A stretch of DNA of 64,000 nucleotides from Chrysopilus asiliformis. Taxonomy: Eukaryota > Arthropoda > Insecta > Diptera > Rhagionidae. Shown piece by piece: positions 41,380 to 54,444 of the stretch (positions are counted from its first letter, which is position 1; each line of letters begins with the position of its first letter). The stretch lies in contig OZ035960.1 of the NCBI GenBank assembly GCA_964034945.1, positions 46,665,002 to 46,729,001 of the forward strand, in the 5' to 3' direction. Below the pieces are notes generated by a model, which saw only the letters and a program-made list of their open reading frames with translations, was not told the DNA's origin and ran no database searches. A program made the translations under genes and the position numbers.

Positions 41380-44309
41380 CACTTCACAGACTATCTTACT
41401 GAGTAAAATTGGCTATTAATTTCAATTAGAACAGTCTATTAGGCCAGTTAGAGCAGTTTTTCTCAGATTAGAACAGTTTGATAACAATTTCTCATTTTAT
41501 TAAAACAATTACGACTTTCCAAATTTGTTTGATACCTCAAACATAAGTCTTTTATTGATATTAACCGATTTCCATTATTTTGGTAACTATTTGTAAAAAT
41601 GAATCAAATTTTTAAAGTTTTTCACGATTGTGAAAAGGCCTCAAGAGTTATGCTGTAAAATTTCAGCGCAATCGGTCAAGCAGTTTTTAACTCAAAGATT
41701 ACTGTCAAATTGAGTAAAGGCCCAACTACGATCGACATAGGAGCGCATATGTAATTTCCAGAACAAGAAAGTCAATGTTATTACCCACAATAGACATGTG
41801 TCAAAGTGTTGCCACTTTCAAACCTTCGTTAAACTTTCGTTAAGCATGAATAATTCGATACAAATGGAACTGGCATATGTAAATAGTGAACATAACCTAA
41901 AATTTTAGTGTGAATTTAATAATATTGGTGCCATATTAATTTCCAATTGTGGTAAAATGAAGATTAGCTTTTATGTGAACAACTATGAATGTCAACATTC
42001 GTTGGGAATTTGACATTAAAGGCCCAACTATGATAGACATAAGAACGCATATGTAAATGTCAAACCAATCCTTTAAGGGTTAAAGACAGACTTCAATTTC
42101 AGCCAAGATTTTCCGATCAGTCCGGCTAGAATATTTATACCCCACAAGTTTCTGTAAACTTTTAAAAATTAAAAAAAAATACAAATACATAGAATTAAAT
42201 AAAATTCATTTATTTTATATAATTAAAAATTAAATTAATTCAAAATTATTATTTATTAGTTAAATTAAAGGCTCGTCATTATCACTATTTCCATGGAAAA
42301 TCTTTAATTGTACACATTTTAGTATGCAGTGTATTTGAATTTTTGCACATAAGCGAATGTTAATTTATTTGAAACATTTGTGGAGCAGATAATACTAAAA
42401 TGAGGTGGAAATTTTTAACCAAAAAAAGACGTCGGGCAGTAGTAATAGGTAGTATTTCTAACAAACCTTATCTTACTCACTTTGACAAAGTCTAACTCAA
42501 AAACTACTCGACCGATTGAGCTGAATTTTTACAGCACTCTCGAGGATCTGTACTACAAGCCAGGAGAAACATTTATTACGAAACTCTACTAAACTCCAAA
42601 CATTTCAAGCATGTGCGAAACGGTCAAATTGCATGCTAATTTCCATTTTAATTCCAGTTTTTATTGGAAAGTGTTTTTTTTTTCAAATGTGATAGATCTA
42701 TGAGGACCGAAGCGGAATACGCGGCGTGGTGCCGAAAAATACATGACTATTAGAGTGAGCGATTACACAAGGGATATTTTATGGTTTATAAATATTTCTT
42801 CTCGTTAAATTCATGGTTCGTAAAGATCTCGATTCGAATTGATAAATTTCGACTATGTCCACGTTCTGCTGTTACAACTTCCTGTGAAAACTAAATTTTC
42901 CAGGTAATTTCTGATGCATAGAAGCAAAAATTGTGCACATTCGCCACCGTATATTGGGCGAAAATAACGCCTAGTTGAGACCTCGGATTATACCTTGGCA
43001 ATGCTGTGGTCTAATTCTGTCGCTGATCTCTGCTTTTACCAAATCTATGTCGCCAGATTTAAAAATTCTAAAAAACACAATATGGACTAGGGCATGTCCG
43101 ATCTATAGGTTAATTTGATTTTTTTAAGTATTTCATTTTCCGGAAGTAAATTAACAATAATAATTTTATTCTTATTGGCCGGTTTTTAGGTATCTAAAAT
43201 TGAATTTTAAGAATTTCATATTTCGGAAAATCAAATTTTCCAAAAAAAAAGTCTACTCCAATATTTTTAATTTCCCGGTTACCACACAAGGTAGGTTTTT
43301 AAAAAAGAGAATATCTTAAGAAAATTTCCCTACAACGGCATCACTATAATTTTCCGATCTTTCTTTACATTTTTTTTTGCACAAAACTCCATGCACACAT
43401 CCATTTTTTTGATTATTTTTATTTTAACTTATTTTATTCTTCTTACTTTTAACTTCCATCGTCCGATGAGGAGTGCATTTTCCTAGATTTCTAGATGCTT
43501 TTGAAAACAAAACTTCACATTTTATTAGCACTGCTCTTAACAAAATTGTCTTCCCCGATATTGAAAAGGAAATTTCACACAACACTGAAGATCAGCATAG
43601 AGTCTAAAAACATTAAATTAAGATGGCTTTAAATAGTTTTATGGATTTCTCCTTAGTTAAAACAGTTTTTCCACAGTTTTTTGGCAAGTTTTTATCAAAA
43701 ACCTCTTCCACTTGGAATTTTCACTTCGTTTTCTCAGTTGTCATTTTCCTTTTTAATATCACCCACTTTGATATTATTCCTGAGGGCCTTTCCCTTGAAA
43801 TTAAACAACCCCAGTGAATCTGTTATGTATTCGTCTTTAAAGCACGCTCGTAACAAGTTTTAACTGTTCAAAATTCTACAGCCGTTCCACACATTAGATT
43901 TTGCCCACATTGACCGTGTTTAACTCGGTGAATTCACTAAATTGGTCTCGAGGAATACACCAAGTACATGACTCGCTCGGTTAACATCTCCCGTTTAGTG
44001 AATATAATTGGGTTAGTTTAGCCAGTTGTATAAAACTAATCTCAAATTTCGTAACTTCGTGGAGAATTTCTACCTTTTAAAAGTTAAATGCTAATAACAA
44101 ATAACTCGCGATGGCTAAATAACGCTGGTTATAAGCAGGAACAAATGTTTTCATTTTGATTTCACAGATGACAGATAAACATTTTTTGACTGCTCGTCGA
44201 TATATACTGTAATTTATTTGGTCAGTTGACTAAAGCCCAATTCAGATTGTGATTGCGGTCGATCAATGTGATCAAATCTTTCAAATTTTACTAGAATTTT
44301 GTATTTTTA
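41380..44309. other. Intergenic DNA with diverged repeats
   Basis: A block AAAGGCCCAACTA(C/T)GAT(C/A)GACATA lies in direct orientation near 41714 and 42014. Short texts 'CGACCGATTGAGCTGAA' (42510) and 'GCGCAATCGGTCAAGCAG' (41668) are the common core of the repeats at 35.2, 36.5 and 28.8 kb. A half copy of the 52020 MITE family starts at about 44232. No gene recognised. Confidence 0.4.
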
Positions 44310-44682
44310 AGCTAGAACCTGAATCGTACGTCGATGCGTCCGTCATGCGTGCGTCCGGTTGACAGTTTGAGTAGAATCAACGGGCTGCTATGAGTACTCC
44401 CCTAATAATACGTTTTCCGATGCGGCAGCCGCATAGGTCGAATTTCTACTTTTACATGCGGCAACGCACGGAAATGTCATTTCGCAAAAAAGTTTGTTTA
44501 CGATTTAAGCAATTTAAGTATTGAACAAATTGAAAGTAATTGTTTCGACAATAAACTAATAGAAGAAGTGCAAAACAATGAATTAACTCCAGATTCGTTG
44601 CCGTACCCAACTGTCACCGCATCGAACTGTCAGACGGACGCACGCATGACGAACGCATCGACGTACGATTCAGGTTCTAGCT
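44310..44682. mobile_element. 373-bp Harbinger-type MITE, TSD TTA
   Basis: Ends AGCTAGAACCTGAATCGTAC and its complement, continuing for about 50 bp with one or two changes. TTA at 44307-44309 and 44683-44685. The centre has an open stretch (LSNLSIEQIESNCFDNKLIE) that may be left from a transposon gene. Confidence 0.85.
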
Positions 44683-45052
44683 TTATCTTTAAACCACAGA
44701 TATCGGAATTAGAATAGATATCGTGTTTTGCTATCTCAAATGGGCCACTGAAATGTCAAAATATTATTATGGGGAAAGGAGATAAATATATCATGCTTCG
44801 TTTTGGAATATAGAATGTTTGTAGTTCACTTAAAAGCTAAAATTCATTTTTAATTTGAAACTTGATAAAAGCAAAGTTGACAATTCTGGATTCATTTCAC
44901 TATGGTATGCAAATAAGTTTTAGGCTTATGAAAATAGAGAAAGCATTAGTGTTTTTGGCCCATTTCTTTATACGGGCTTTTCAAGTAAGGCGCATTCTAT
45001 GGGATATATTTCTGTGCTTTAAACCAAGTACACAAAATTGAAACACCTCGAA

Positions 45053-45058
45053 TTTATT
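45053..45058 (-). terminator. Candidate poly(A) signal for nmd
   Basis: AATAAA on the minus strand about 310 bases after the nmd stop. Other weaker candidates exist. Confidence 0.3.
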
Positions 45059-45369
45059 TTAAAATATTTAACAAATAAACGTATAAATTAATATGTAAAT
45101 CTAAAAAACATTGTCTTCGTTTTTCTAGACAGCATGCAGCGAGAATTCTTTTGACTGAGTTTGGAGGGACATTTCTTGCTAGAAAACTTCTTGTAGGGAA
45201 ATGATGTTTCATCCTTATCTAAAACAACGCTGACTAACAAGAAAAAACATTTCGCCCATAAAAACTCAGACATTGATAGTTACTTATATCCAATTTTAAA
45301 AATGCCTAAAAATGTTTAATGCGAAAAACTACGATATCTTCTTTTTGGTTTACGGATAGGTGTAAATGC

Positions 45370-45991
45370 CTAATCTAAGTCGATGCGATTCTCCATCATT
45401 AACGTACCAGTGTGCATTTTGGACTCTTTCATTTTGCCAAACGAACTGAGCAGATCTTCCATCGAAATGGACAGCTGTTCGTGGCCATGAACAGCACTAG
45501 ACGACGCCTCACTGTTCAGCGAAATAATGTCCTGATTGGCCCTCATGAACTCACGCATCCTGTAGACGGAGGCATTTCGACACAATTCTCGCAAATCCGA
45601 ACCGGAGAACCCATTCGTCAACTTCGCTAGGCGATTCAAGTCCACATTATCGGACACGGTTTCCGCTTCCAGAATCAATTTCAAAATCTTCACACGTTGC
45701 TCATCATTCGGAAGTCCAATGTGGAATTGGGCTGGCATCCGGCGTATGATTGCCTTGTCCAAATCCTGTGGGCGATTTGTCGCTCCCATAACGATAACAG
45801 TCGATCCAGACTCCGTGCTGAGACCGTCCCACAGCATCATGAATTGCGTCTTCATCATCGCCGTGGCTTCGTGGTCGTGCGTGTTGCGAGACCGTAAAAA
45901 CGAATCGATTTCGTCGATGAAAATTATGCAAGGCTGGATCTTGATAGCCAGAGAGAATACTGCAGAGGCCAATTTCTGGGACTCACCGTAC
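45370..45991 (-). CDS. nmd: nmd exon 3, Walker B to C-terminus
   Basis: It begins [17 protein letters not shown], holds [28 protein letters not shown] and [12 protein letters not shown], and stops at 45370-45372 after RIDLD. Confidence 0.94.
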
Positions 45992-46628
45992 CTACGCAAA
46001 CGTCAATGTTTCGTGTTTTATTTCCGATAAGATAATTGAGAGAATTTACCATTTATCTGTGAGCATGGCCACGTCTAAGTTAATAAACCGCATCTCGGCT
46101 TCCTTCGCCGTCGCTTTGGCAATCAACGTTTTACCGCAACCAGGCGGACCATGTAACAAAACCCCCTTTGGCGCTTGCCACAGTTTCGACTGATTGAATA
46201 AGTTTCTGTGTCGGACTGGGAGAACAACGGACTCCTTCAACTCCTGGATAACCGAGTCTAGGCCAGCTATATCCTTCCAGCTTACCTGGATATCATCTGG
46301 TACGACAAGATGTGACGCAATCATTAATTCGTAATCGGTCAGATTGTTCACGTTGATCCGGAAGCCATTCTCTTCCCCCAATCTAAAACAGTTTGAGGTT
46401 ATGTTTCGCTCTGGGTCAATAATCGACGTGTTTCAATTTTACTCACCTTTTCAGCAGTCCCTCGGCCCGTATCTTTGCTTTCTTCTTGTTTTTGTTGGTC
46501 GGATCCAATTGATTAAGCATCCATTTTACAGAATAGTAAGTTACGACGGAAGCAAAGGAAACTCGAATCAGCAATTGGAAAAGTTCTGTTCGGCTCACTT
46601 GCGCGCCTGAGAAGCCGAAATTATTCAT
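45370..46628 (-). CDS. nmd: ATAD1/Msp1 family AAA-ATPase, three exons
   Basis: Msp1/ATAD1 is a tail-anchored AAA-ATPase of the outer mitochondrial membrane and peroxisomes that extracts mislocalised membrane proteins; the Drosophila member is nmd. Exons 46628-46447, 46382-46050 and 45991-45370 have GT-AG borders and consistent phases, giving 378 residues (human ATAD1 361). Visible are an N-terminal membrane segment ([20 protein letters not shown]), NDPT-like LDPTNK, Walker A GPPGCGKT, the LTDKWYGESQKL pore loop across an exon joint, Walker B IIFIDE, sensor 1 GATNRP, and arginine fingers IIRRMP. The end [10 protein letters not shown] and RIDLD match the family. I chose the Met at MNNFGFSG; an upstream Met at 46661 would add 11 residues. 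Confidence 0.95.
46050..46382 (-). CDS. nmd: nmd exon 2, Walker A
   Basis: It starts with the last base of an Arg codon (acceptor GTTTTAG), includes [19 protein letters not shown] and [18 protein letters not shown], and ends within the Trp codon of LTDKW at a GTAAAT donor. Confidence 0.94.
46447..46628 (-). CDS. nmd: nmd exon 1, membrane anchor
   Basis: 60 codons plus two bases, ending GLLK and AG before a GTGAGT donor. It encodes the N-terminal membrane helix and the linker. Confidence 0.9.
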
Positions 46629-46876
46629 CGCACAAATGCCACTGATCCTACTGCTTTGCAAAAATGCTATTTCTAATAAATTACGAATTTATTCAAGTCG
46701 GGGAAACACTAAAAATTGTAAATTCAACGAGGAGAAAACACGACTTCTTTCAAAATACCAATGTGAAGTTACTGGCCGAGTTAGCGGACATCAAAAAGTT
46801 CCTGTGCTCACCGCCAGGGACTTCAATTATTTACAATCTAAAGTGGCAAATAAACGATACAACCATTGTATTAATA

Positions 46877-47293
46877 GTTGCGTTTTTTTAATGTTCTGAA
46901 GCAGTTCAGAACAAGCTTTCCATACAAAATCCTGCACCACCTTTTCATCTCGGACAGCGTTTGGAACAAAGGGAAATTTTATACAGTAATGTACGGTAAT
47001 GAAATGCTGCTAACTTCAACATAATAAATATGACATTTTATTCTCAATTGAGGATTTTGTGTTGGTGGTTAGTTTGTTCTGTTCGACTACCAAATAATTT
47101 TAAACGTTTCGAATCATGAGTATAGATTTCGAATCGGAGATTTCGAATCGTGAGTATAGCACGAAAATATAAAGTAACGGCCTACTGATGTAACCAAAGT
47201 GAAGTTAGTTGCGATTGAACTCCATGAAATTTCCCACTTACTCCGGATCGTTTTTTTAATGTTCTGTGTTCTAGAACATTAAAAAAAACGCAA
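46877..47293. mobile_element. MITE upstream of nmd, TSD TA
   Basis: GTTGCGTTTTTTTAATGTTC at the left and its complement at the right, flanked by TA. It lies about 250 bases above the nmd start codon and so may sit in or next to the promoter. Confidence 0.7.
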
Positions 47294-47538
47294 CTAATGT
47301 CGGCGAAATTTCGTGTTTTCATCCCAATAAACGTTTTGTCGACTCCTCGACATAGTTACTATTTTCGAATGGTTTTCAATGCGATCTTATTTACTAGTGT
47401 TAGATTTATTTTTATCTCAATTTTTTTCCTTTTTAGTATATTTTTTAAAAACAATCCTTTTTTTAAATTTTTTTTGCTTTATCCTTTTTATATTTTATTT
47501 GTATTTCACCACATTTGTTTATACTTTTATGTCTTCGA

Positions 47539-47956
47539 ATATATCGCACATGGTCCCGTAGACTGTAGTATCTCAAAAAAATTTGTTTTTGAGTAATTAT
47601 TCCATTATGTAAAGGAAAATTGACTGAATCAAATGAAAAACAAATTTAAATGTAAATGTAGTCCTAAAATTTAATTATTTTTGGTTTTTCAAATTCCCAT
47701 TTTCTAAAATTTAAATTAATTTTGTGGAAAACAAACTAACTCTATCTTTTAATATTGCAAAAAAAAAAAAAAAATTAAGCAAATGATCTGTAAATTATTA
47801 TCAAAAGAGTAATAAATTGAAATATTACTGTACAGACAACAAAAAAAAAAAAACATTATTTATAAACAATTATTTTGAAATGAAAACTTTGAATGCGTTT
47901 TTCTTGAAATGGCAGATTTTGAGATACTACAGTCTACAGGACCATGTGCGATATAT
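47539..47956. mobile_element. Inverted-repeat element with 40-bp arms
   Basis: ATATATCGCACATGGTCCCG, TAGACTGTAGTATCTCAAAA at the left return inverted at the right (TTTTGAGATACTACAGTCTA, CAGGACCATGTGCGATATAT) with one change. No coding sequence. Confidence 0.75.
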
Positions 47957-47977
47957 CCTTGATTTTAAGATGTTCTT

Positions 47978-48077
47978 ACGGATTCATCGACCCCAAAAAG
48001 CCCTCAGATGAAATTTTTTCCCGGAAAATTTGAGGAGGATCATCACGGTATCCTTTCAGGACCTTCCGTTATCCTTA
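47978..48077 (+). repeat. Direct repeat, left copy
   Basis: It shares CAGATGA(A/G)ATTTTTTCCCGG and GGATCATCACG(G/T)TATCCTT with the copy at about 49003-49108; the Harbinger element lies exactly between the two. Confidence 0.65.
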
Positions 48078-49002
48078 AGGTAAGATTAGACTATGCCAAA
48101 TATTTGGCATATGAAACTTTGGCAAATAATGGTGTTTGGCGCATGCATTTGCCAGGGGTATTACACTTAAGTTGTTTTTGCCAAATATTTGACGAATTTT
48201 CATCTGGCCAAATATAAGCCAAACACGAAACAGCCAAACATACGACAAACTTGTTTGTCAGGGTATTACACTATTTGCCGAATTTGTGGCAAAGTTTTCT
48301 TTGACGGAATTGCCCATCGCAATTAAGTTATTTGACATGTGAGTATTTTCATTAAAATTATTTAAAACAGCATTTTGACATCAAAAATAGTATTAGAGAA
48401 TGGACTATGCTCCGATTGCCGCTGTTTTTGGAGCTTCATATTTGTTGCTGCAAGACGAAGAAGTGGTAAAAACTCGTCGCAGAAGAGTATGGGTTAGAGA
48501 TTGGGTTCAAAAAAGGGAATCGGATGGCTGCTACATAAAGCTGCTTAAGGAATTACGTATCGGACACCCAAGCTTATACCGTAATTTTGTTCGTATGACA
48601 GCCGATGATTTCGATTTTTTGTTGAATTTGGTTACGCCGCTGATCCAGAAAAAAGACACGCATTTGAGGAAAGCCATTTCGGCAGGCAAAAGATTGGCAG
48701 TCACAATGTCTGGACAATGTCATTGTCTGGATGACACAGAGTACTGTCAAAAGCAAAATGTTTGTCATGTTTGCCACTTTAGAAATTTCAAGAGTGCCAA
48801 ACATGCCAAATACGGAAAATTTGCCACATTTTTTTGGCGTACCCAATCACAATATTTGGCAAAATGTCAAATATGTGTTTGGCAAAAATTTTGCCAAATA
48901 TGCTTTTGCCAAATATTTGGCAAAATTTATTTGGCGATCACACTATTTGTCATGTTTGGCAGTCGAAAAACGCCAAATATTTGGCATAGTCTAATCTTAC
49001 CT
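48078..49002 (+). mobile_element. Harbinger deletion derivative with transposase N-terminus, TSD TTA
   Basis: Ends AGGTAAGATTAGACTATGCC and its exact reverse complement continue into CAAATATTTGGC. TTA at 48075-48077 and 49003-49005. The flanks are full of (T)TTTGGCAAA-like motifs in both orientations (likely transposase binding sites). One frame holds the start of a transposase. This is the only element in the window that ties TTA duplication directly to Harbinger coding sequence. Confidence 0.9.
48400..48708 (+). pseudogene. PIF/Harbinger transposase, N-terminal 103 codons only
   Basis: ATG at 48400 opens MDYAPIAAVF; then RRRRVWVRDWVQKRESDGCY, KLLKELRIGHPSLYRNFVRM and PLIQKKDTHLRKAISAGKRL, the standard N-terminus of insect Harbinger transposases, up to AVT. 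After that the normal text (LRFLATG...) is missing and the frame runs into terminal repeat DNA until 49038. The catalytic DDE domain is gone. Confidence 0.8.
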
Positions 49003-49108
49003 TTACGGATTTTTTATAAATGTCAGAATCGGATTTAGCGACCCGAAAAAGCCTTCAGATGAGATTTTTTCCCGGAAAATTTGGAGAGGATCATCACGTT
49101 ATCCTTAC
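49003..49108 (+). repeat. Direct repeat, right copy
   Basis: Partner of 47978-48077. The repeat may be part of an older element duplicated in tandem before the Harbinger insertion. Confidence 0.6.
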
Positions 49109-49394
49109 AGAACACTCCTTTATACTTACAGGGAGGAAGTAGTTAAAATTGTGTATTATCATCGGAGTTACGCAATCGGACGAGTGGAAGTGGGTCAAAA
49201 TTAGATTGCAAGATTTGACCCCGGCAGACAAACAAACAGATACGTAAGTAAAATAAATAAAAGTTTTTAAAAAAAGTATTTGGATGCTTATCTGAGGGAA
49301 AATATGTATGACAGAGAAACTTAATTGAAGACTATTTTTCGTGCAGTAATAAGAGCTTTGCTCTTTAGCGGGTTGCTGCTAAGCTATAAATATT

Positions 49395-49616
49395 GGGTGA
49401 TGTGAATAAAACGATAGCTTTTGCTAAAACTGATGTTTTTTAGCTAATGTAGACTGTATGCAAACTACATTAGCTAAAAAAACATTCACTCCGATTGCGA
49501 GTGTCGTGTCGTTTTCGACAAGAGTCGTTTTACGTGTTGTTGTTGGTAGAAAAATACGACAATCGCAATCGGGGTGATCAGTTTTAGCAAAAGCTATCTT
49601 TTTATTCACATCACCC
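49395..49616. mobile_element. 222-bp MITE with perfect ends, TSD ATT
   Basis: GGGTGATGTGAATAAAA(C/A)GA and TAGCTTTTGCTAAAACTGAT form an inverted repeat of about 40 bp. ATT flanks both sides. Inner pieces TAGCTAATGTAG and CTACATTAGCTA, and CGATTGCGAGTG/CAATCGCAATCGG, make further hairpins. Confidence 0.8.
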
Positions 49617-49619
49617 ATT

Positions 49620-50630
49620 GTATGGAATTCTTGAAAATGTGTACGGCGCGTTAGAATAACTGTTGCACTTAAAAGGGTTGTGCAATTATCCGAGAAGCAG
49701 ATATCCGGGGATAACTGTAATAGTATACGTCGAGGTTATGTGTGCATTTACTTGCCGGGAAGTTAAAATTCTGTTTGGTTGCTCAGACAGTGACAACAAA
49801 TGCAACTATAGTGATTCAGTTTGGCAACTGTGTGTGAGTTTGTCGTATGCATCGAGTTGAAACTCATTCCCTGGTAGAATTTTTCGATTGCTGACTGGCA
49901 AGTGCCGAATAAGTGTAAATGACTGACCTACTGGATTTTCATCTACTTACCGGACAGTAGTCAGTAATGTAACTGAGACTTTACATCCCATCCACACTTG
50001 CGATTTTTCCTTGAATTTCTCCGTGAATTTTATTCATCTATCGCAGAATAAAATCACTTAGGAAAAGTTGTGTAAATTTGAATTTAATCAGACGTTTTTA
50101 TATGCTGGAATCCTTAAAAATTACTAGTTTCTCATCAATAATTTCCAAACGATCAAAAACCCTTTCCGAATTTTCAAGTATCGACAAAAAAGTATCACAA
50201 AATATTTGTTTTTTCAAACATTTAATGTTTTGATGGTAATTTGAAAATTATTCAGTAAATGACATTCTTAAAAAAAGAACAAAAAAAAATTCTTGAACGC
50301 GAAAGCATTAATACCACTATGTTATCTGGTCTATAATCTCGTTGTGTTCTTGCAAGATTATTTTCGTTATTTCTTTTACTAAAAAAAACCAACGTAATCG
50401 GAAATCAAACTTTTTTTTACCAGGACTAGCAACAAAAATGTTTAACATGAAAAAAGGTAAAAATAAAAATTTTGTATCTCACTTAAACTCTATTATATTT
50501 AATTTTGATGTTTTTTTTTTCAATAACTTTAATTATTTGATAACAAGTATGCATGAGAGTAATTTACTGTAATAATGGTGTCAATTAAATGTGCATACGC
50601 AGCTGCTGTCTATTGGCTGTGTTAGACAGT
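49620..50630. other. Region downstream of Gapdh
   Basis: Part of it is probably the short Gapdh 3' UTR; ATTAAA-like signals occur on the minus strand near 50500. Otherwise nothing is recognised. Confidence 0.35.
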
Positions 50631-51649
<1,019 letters not shown>

Positions 51650-52019
51650 CTGAAATTTCAAACAGGGCATCATTAGTGGTGGGAAAACTATTTTTTAGTG
51701 AATTTTCAAGTCCAGATTTTACCATAAATTTATGCAATTTTGAGAATTTTGTTAAAAAAATTAAATCGAACTTCAGTATCTACTGAGCTTTAAAAAAATT
51801 AAAAATAATGCTAAGGGGCCGTTTGCATCTGACACTTTTTTCGGCGAATTTTTTTTTTTGTGATACAAAATTCTCGAAGTTTATTTTGGAGAAAAGCTTC
51901 TTCAGGATTTTTCTTTCAGATCAGAATAAAATTGAAGTCCGAGAACTTTTTTTAAGTGTCGGAGAATAAGTTGTGAAAGAGAAATTCCGGCAAAAATCGA
52001 CAGAGTAAACGGTTCCTAA
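51650..52019. other. Gapdh leader intron or upstream region
   Basis: AT-rich, no gene or bordered repeat. Confidence 0.4.
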
Positions 52020-52278
52020 AACCCAATCCAGGTTGCGATTACGATTAAAGCTTCTCGACCAATGAGATCAAAGCTTTCAATGATAGGGACATGAAAGCTT
52101 TCAACGACAGGGACATGAAAGCTTTCAACGATAGGGACATGAAAGCTTTCAACGATAGGGACATGAAAGCTTTCAACGATAGGGACATGAAAGCTTTCAT
52201 CGATAGGGACATGAAAGCTTTGATCTCATTGGTCGTGGAAGCTCAATCGTAATCGCGCTCGTTAGTCTGAATTGGGCT
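52020..52278. mobile_element. Harbinger-type MITE with tandem core, TSD TAA
   Basis: Left end AACCCAATCCAGGTTGCGAT and right end ATCGCGCTCG...GAATTGGGCT are inverted repeats; both sides continue to CCAATGAGATCAAAGCTTT. TAA at 52017-52019 and 52279-52281. The core is a tandem array. Partial relatives lie at about 34535 and 44232. Confidence 0.8.
52070..52213. repeat. Six tandem 24-bp units
   Basis: The unit AAAGCTTTCAACGATAGGGA plus CATG occurs six times exactly end to end with single-base variants. The unit also overlaps the terminal repeat text AAAGCTTT. Confidence 0.95.
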
Positions 52279-52281
52279 TAA

Positions 52282-53784
52282 GACCTATGACGTACAAAGT
52301 TGCGATTTTCAAAGGCGGCCAAACAATTTTAGACATTTTCCCTCCTACAAAAGTCTTATATTTGCACAAACAAATAAAATAAGAATAAATCAGGGTACCA
52401 ATCATGTATTCCGACGCGTCTCTGTCTTTCGACTTCGACGCAGCTTTTAACTCTTGAGTTCACCATATCTGGCGCTTGAAATTTCCCGGAATCGTCACGA
52501 TGAATCGAAATGTGATTCTGACTGTCACTCCAGGAAATTTGAAGCTGCTGATATGGCGGAATCAAGAGTCAAAAGCTGCGTCGAAGTCGAAACAGAGTCG
52601 AGATCCATGATTCAAGCTCAGGATTATGCTCTTATTTGCATAGTCTTGATTTGTTCTTATTTTATTTGTTTGTGCAAATATAAGCCTTTTGTGTAAGGAA
52701 AAACGTCTACATTTGTTTGCCTATCTTTAAAAATCTCGTAATGTGGCAGCGCATCGTATTTAGCATGCCATAGGTCTAATTTTGTAACAAAATTGCAATA
52801 ATTTTGACTATTTGGGTTCGTTTTTTTTCTATGCCTGATAAACTGTTTTCCCATCAAACAGCGTAAGGCATTAAAGGTCAATCAAGTGTGAATTATGGAT
52901 TATTGATAATATTTAACCACTCAATGAACGGGTGCTGATATTTATCTTATCGCCGCTATTGAGGTATTAACGAGGCTTTTCGCACATTACTCATAATTGC
53001 GGATTAAATGAATCACAGGCATGTTGTATTGATGCAATTATCAGTTGGCGCATGATAGCTTATAAAGGTTTATTATCGAATGTTATGTTTTTTTTTTTTA
53101 ATAATGTGTAATTTCTGTTAGTAACATTTAGACAACGATCAAGTTTTACTTTACCGTTTGGGATTCTGATTCAACACGACTTTGCTTAAATAATACTTTT
53201 TTAACACTATAGCATGACAATTGTGTTACGTTGAGGCTTTGCGCAGTTTTTAAACACTTGTTTCAAACGGTTCTTTTTTCCCCAATCTTCATTTGCTCTT
53301 TTTTTATTTTTTTGGTTGTGCAAATATAAACCTTTTGTAGAAGGAAAACACCTAATACTGTGGAACCTCGGTTAATGCACTAGTTTTAAGCCAAAAAAAA
53401 ATGCCTTGGTTCGTGAACAACATTTCGGTTTATGACTAAAAATTTGGCATTTGGCATGTGGTAGTGAAAAGCAAAAAAGGAGGTTCAATCGGAGTCTGAT
53501 TTCAATCAAATTCGTGTAGTGTTAAAAGAGTTGTTGGAAAAAAGAAACCCCCTACCGGTCGTCTGATGTTCTTCCCCAATAACTGGGAACAGTCTTATAG
53601 CCGGTTCCGAGTCGAAAAAAATAAAACATTTTATCTTGAGTTTTGTTATGAATTCACTATTTTTTGGTCGTTGATTCGAAACTGATTCTCAGACGGTTCT
53701 TCGTTTTTGGACTTGGAACTTGGTACCCAGTTCCTAACAAAACGGGTACCCGGTTCCAGAAAATTACGATTTTCAACAGCCATA
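52282..53784. other. Intergenic DNA with a truncated hAT-like element
   Basis: The 53560-53784 part shares GGTACCCGGTTCC and TTTTCAACAGCCATA with the 35563 hAT-like family. A TCGA-rich pair of inverted pieces near 52415-52600 (GCGTC...TTCGACTTCGACGCAGCTTT against AAAGCTGCGTCGAAGTCGAA) is another small foldback repeat. No gene seen. Confidence 0.4.
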
Positions 53785-54278
53785 GTGCCTGTCTACACCA
53801 GGATTCACTTTGAGGCGGCACGTCATTCGTGAGGGTGACGGACGCAGTGGGGAGGGAAACCAAAAAGAGCGAACGAAGTTTAGATTCACTTAAAATTATC
53901 GGTCGCAAACCGGTTTGTGTCTCGTTGTGCTTTTATTGGTCATTCCGTTGTTTGCTGTGGAGTCGTGCGCATCTGAAAATTCCGAGTTTTGTTCTTCAGA
54001 TTGGCACAAAAATAGAGCCGTTGCTGATGAAGTATATAATAAACTTGTTACTGCAATTATTATATGATCCATATATGATCCATATTTTCATTAAATTTAA
54101 CAAATTTCACTGCAATCATTTTACAACTGAGTTAAATTTTGAGGTTTTTTTCATCCCAATGTCTTAACGTCAAAAAGGCGAAAGATTTTAGCGAATGAAA
54201 AAGGCGAACCGTGTGCACACGGCAACAAAATGAGGAATGACGTGCCGCCTCAAAGTGAATCCTGGTGTAGACAGGCAC
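53785..54278. mobile_element. 494-bp MITE, TSD ATA
   Basis: GTGCCTGTCTACACCAGGAT, then TCACTTTGAGGCGGCACGTC, returns inverted at the right end. ATA duplicates at 53782-53784 and 54279-54281. Shares its arm text and the GTGTGCACACGG motif with 35769-36048. Confidence 0.8.
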
Positions 54279-54444
54279 ATAGTTTTCATAGGAAAAGCTT
54301 CAGACAGTGTGCGATATGATATTTCAACAAAAGCCATCTTTGGGACCGTTTTGTAAGACCCATTGTTAAATCAGCAATCTGACGATCTTTAAACATTGGT
54401 TTAGTAGACTAATGTCGACTAATATTCCCAGAAGAACGCACGAA

